The position numbers and the translations under genes were made by a program. From an uncultured Oscillospiraceae bacterium (GTDB taxonomy: Bacteria > Bacillota > Clostridia > Oscillospirales > Acutalibacteraceae), in assembly GCA_900540295.1 (NCBI GenBank), contig UQFM01000083.1, positions 1-7,241 of the forward strand: DNA of 7,241 bases, read 5' to 3'. Below the pieces are notes generated by a model. The model made no database searches, had not been told where the DNA came from, and saw only the letters and a list, made by a program, of their open reading frames with translations. Shown one piece after another: positions 5,520-7,241 of this stretch. Within the stretch, counting starts at the first letter, position 1; each line of letters opens with the position of its first letter.

Positions 5520-5548
5520 TTGAAAAATCACGCATAAACGCATAAAAT
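5520..5548 (+). promoter_or_regulatory. Sigma-A-type promoter of ilvD
   Basis: TTGAAA (5520-5525) and TAAAAT (5543-5548) are 17 bases apart, and each matches consensus at five of six positions. Transcription would start near 5555, giving a leader of about 80 bases. An exact tandem repeat of CGCATAAA (5531-5546) spans the spacer and enters the -10 box and could be a regulator site. The leader shows no T-box (no AGGGTGG-like bulge), no branched-chain-codon leader peptide and no terminator/antiterminator pair, so control of ilvD by attenuation is not supported here. Confidence 0.7.
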
Positions 5549-5636
5549 AGAAACAGTGTTTGTCCGTTTTTGAAGTGTATCTAAAACATCAGAAACAGAA
5601 GACAACAGGAATCCATAATAAAGAGGAGAAAAACAT

Positions 5637-7215
5637 ATGCATACACGCAGTGAAAATGTATTGCACGGTGTGGAACGCGCACCGAACCGCAGTCTGTTTT
5701 ACGCCATGGGCTATACAAAAGAGGAACTGGAAAGACCGCTTATCGGTATTGTTTCCGCGCACAGCGAAATTGTGCCCGGTCATTTCCATTTGGATAAAAT
5801 TACCGAGGCTGTGAAAGCGGGCGTGCGCATGGCGGGCGGTACACCGATTATGGTGCCTGCCATCGGCGTATGCGACGGCATTGCCATGGGGCATATCGGT
5901 ATGAAATACTCTCTGCCCTCGCGCGAGCTGATTGCTGACAGCGTAGAGACCATGACAATGGCGCACGGATTTGACGGGCTTGTGCTTGTGCCGAACTGCG
6001 ACAAAATCGTACCCGGTATGCTGCTCGGTGCACTGCGCATCAATATTCCGACCGTTGTCTGCTCGGGCGGACCGATGATGTCGGGTCTCGTGGACGGCGT
6101 GGAGACCTCGCTTTCCAAAATGTTCGAGGCGGTCGGCGCGCGCAAAGCCAACATGATTGATGATTCGAAGCTGTGCGAATTTGAAAACAACACCTGCCCG
6201 GGGTGCGGCTCCTGTTCGGGTATGTACACCGCGAACAGTATGAACTGCCTGTGCGAATCTTTGGGTATCGCACTGCCCGGCAACGGCACAATTCCTGCCG
6301 TGCACGCGGGCAGAACTCAGCTTGCCAAGCACGCAGGTATGGCGATTATGCATTTGGTGGAAAATGACATTAAGGCGCGCGACATCGTGAATGAGAAATC
6401 CCTCAGAAACGCGCTTGCCTGCGATATGGCTTTGGGTTGTTCGTCAAACTCGGTTCTCCATTTGCTTGCGATTGCGAAAGAGGCGGGCTGTCCGATTGAT
6501 TTGCACACCTTCAATGAAATGAGCGCAAAAGTGCCGAATCTTTGCCATCTTGCACCCGCAGGTCCGACGCATATGCACGACCTCAACAATGCGGGCGGCG
6601 TCCCTGCCGTGCAGGCGGAGCTTGCCAAGAAAGGACTTTTGGATTTGTCTTTGCTCACCGTAACAGGCAAAACCGTCGGGGAGAATATCGAGGGCGCTTA
6701 CATTAAGAATGAAAACGCGATTCGTCCGATTGACAATCCGTACAGCGAAACAGGCGGACTTGCAATTCTGTGGGGCAATATCGCGAAGGACGGCTGTGTC
6801 GTCAAACGCAGTGCCGTTGCACCCGAAATGCTCAAACACACAGGTCCTGCCCGCGTGTTCGACAGTGAGGATGAAGCGATTGATGCCATTTACAACGGTA
6901 AAATCAAAGACGGCGATGTGGTCGTCATTCGGTATGAGGGCCCTGTGGGCGGTCCGGGTATGCGTGAAATGCTCAACCCGACTTCTGCGCTTGCAGGCAT
7001 GAAGCTCGACAAAACCGTGGCGTTGATTACAGACGGCAGATTCAGCGGTGCCTCCCGCGGCGCGTCTATCGGGCACGTTGCGCCCGAAGCGGCGTGCGGC
7101 GGTGAAATCGGTCTGATAGAAGAGGGCGACATCATTGAAATTGATATACCGAATGCATCCGTGAACGTGCGTGTTTCCGATGCGGAATTGGAAGTCCGCC
7201 GCGCGGCGTATGTGC
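5637..7215 (+). CDS. ilvD: Dihydroxyacid dehydratase, 3' end cut by adapter
   Basis: IlvD dehydrates 2,3-dihydroxyacids to 2-keto acids, the penultimate step of valine and isoleucine synthesis (and the route to leucine), in the cytoplasm, using an iron-sulfur cluster and Mg. 526 genomic codons are present. Both family signatures are intact: CDKIVPGMLLG (121-131) and ALITDGRFSGAS (462-473). Expected Mg ligands are Asp80, Asp122, carbamylated Lys123 and Glu444; cluster cysteines are Cys121 and one of CPGCGSC (187-193); Ser470 is the expected base. Residues 46-49 read VPGH, as in the oxygen-labile E. coli enzyme, not the PCN of [2Fe-2S] types, which suits an anaerobe. GAGGAG (5623-5628) is 8 bases upstream of the ATG. 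The usual length is about 555, so some 30 C-terminal residues are missing. The frame stays open into the adapter, which adds a false tail ending SYTHLRA. A sugar-acid dehydratase of the same family is a less likely alternative. Confidence 0.95.
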
Positions 7216-7241
7216 CTGTCTCTTATACACATCTCCGAGCC
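7216..7241 (-). other. Sequencing adapter: Nextera read-2 transposase adapter (artefact)
   Basis: CTGTCTCTTATACACATCT (7216-7234) is the reverse complement of the Tn5 mosaic end, and CCGAGCC (7235-7241) is the beginning of the read-2-specific part. It joins directly to ilvD codon 527. It is not genomic. Confidence 0.98.

Larger units (their letters stand above)
5129..5636. other. Gene-free tract with palindromic repeats and the ilvD promoter
   Basis: This 508-base gap contains no credible gene. The short open frames in it lack ribosome binding sites and run through palindromes. From left to right it holds a nested palindromic element (5147-5199), a small hairpin (TTTGC-GAA-GCAAA, 5201-5213), a 9-bp hairpin (5235-5256), two copies of a CAGAATGACAAG element, a double hairpin (5375-5421), and three degenerate linker repeats starting with CCTACG. 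From about 5480 it becomes A-rich and carries the ilvD promoter and leader. I found no T-box, tRNA or riboswitch signature. Confidence 0.85.

Noticed and set aside
5231..5543. Short open frames within the palindrome tract on both strands
   Set aside because: They run through inverted repeats, lack ribosome binding sites, and encode nothing recognisable.
5549..5636. T-box or amino-acid attenuator in the ilvD leader
   Set aside because: There is no T-box core sequence, no run of branched-chain codons and no terminator/antiterminator pair in the ~80-base leader.
5589..6353. 254-codon open frame on the minus strand
   Set aside because: It lies opposite the start of ilvD. Its histidine- and arginine-rich, domain-free sequence is typical of the reverse of a real coding frame, and it has no ribosome binding site.
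6444..7232. 262-codon open frame on the minus strand beginning MCIRDR
   Set aside because: Its start lies in the sequencing adapter, it is antisense to the well-supported ilvD gene, and it resembles no known family.

Overview
This is a 7.2 kb piece of DNA from an anaerobic, probably gut-associated Firmicute of the class Clostridia, most likely the Oscillospiraceae/Ruminococcaceae side. Four things point there: a YlmC/YmxH-type sporulation PRC-barrel gene, strong GGAGG ribosome binding sites throughout, an ilvD whose sequence resembles the oxygen-labile E. coli type, and an intergenic tract of palindromes that I recall as common in uncultured Clostridia. Base composition is mixed, roughly half G+C by eye. 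Family assignments come from motif recognition, not database searches.

Both ends are not genomic. Positions 1-41 are an Illumina Nextera index plus read-1 transposase adapter, and 7216-7241 are the start of the reverse-complemented read-2 adapter. The biological sequence is therefore about 42-7215.

Layout: (a) 122-2847, minus strand: two separately transcribed genes, a DUF4874/DUF4832-like TIM-barrel protein and, upstream of it, a membrane-anchored M28 metallopeptidase. A strong hairpin terminator and a clear sigma-A-type promoter are packed into the 113 bases between them. (b) 3015-3856, plus strand, divergent from the peptidase: a cysteine-rich YlmC/YmxH protein followed by a small cysteine amidase (Amidase_6 type), closed by a hairpin terminator. 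(c) 4080-5128, plus strand: a NUDIX hydrolase and a DinB-superfamily protein, probably one operon from an extended -10 promoter. (d) 5129-5636: a gene-free tract of several nested palindromes and degenerate linker repeats, ending in an almost consensus promoter. (e) 5637 to the end: ilvD, the dihydroxyacid dehydratase of valine/isoleucine/leucine synthesis, cut off by the adapter about 30 residues before its expected C-terminus.

The genes do not form one pathway. This looks like ordinary chromosome with several short transcription units. I see no phage, plasmid, CRISPR or defence genes. The points most worth a second look are the modular palindrome tract, the 11-cysteine PRC-barrel protein, the peptidase whose catalytic domain is interrupted by membrane helices, and the adapter ends, which create false proteins and false transposon ends.
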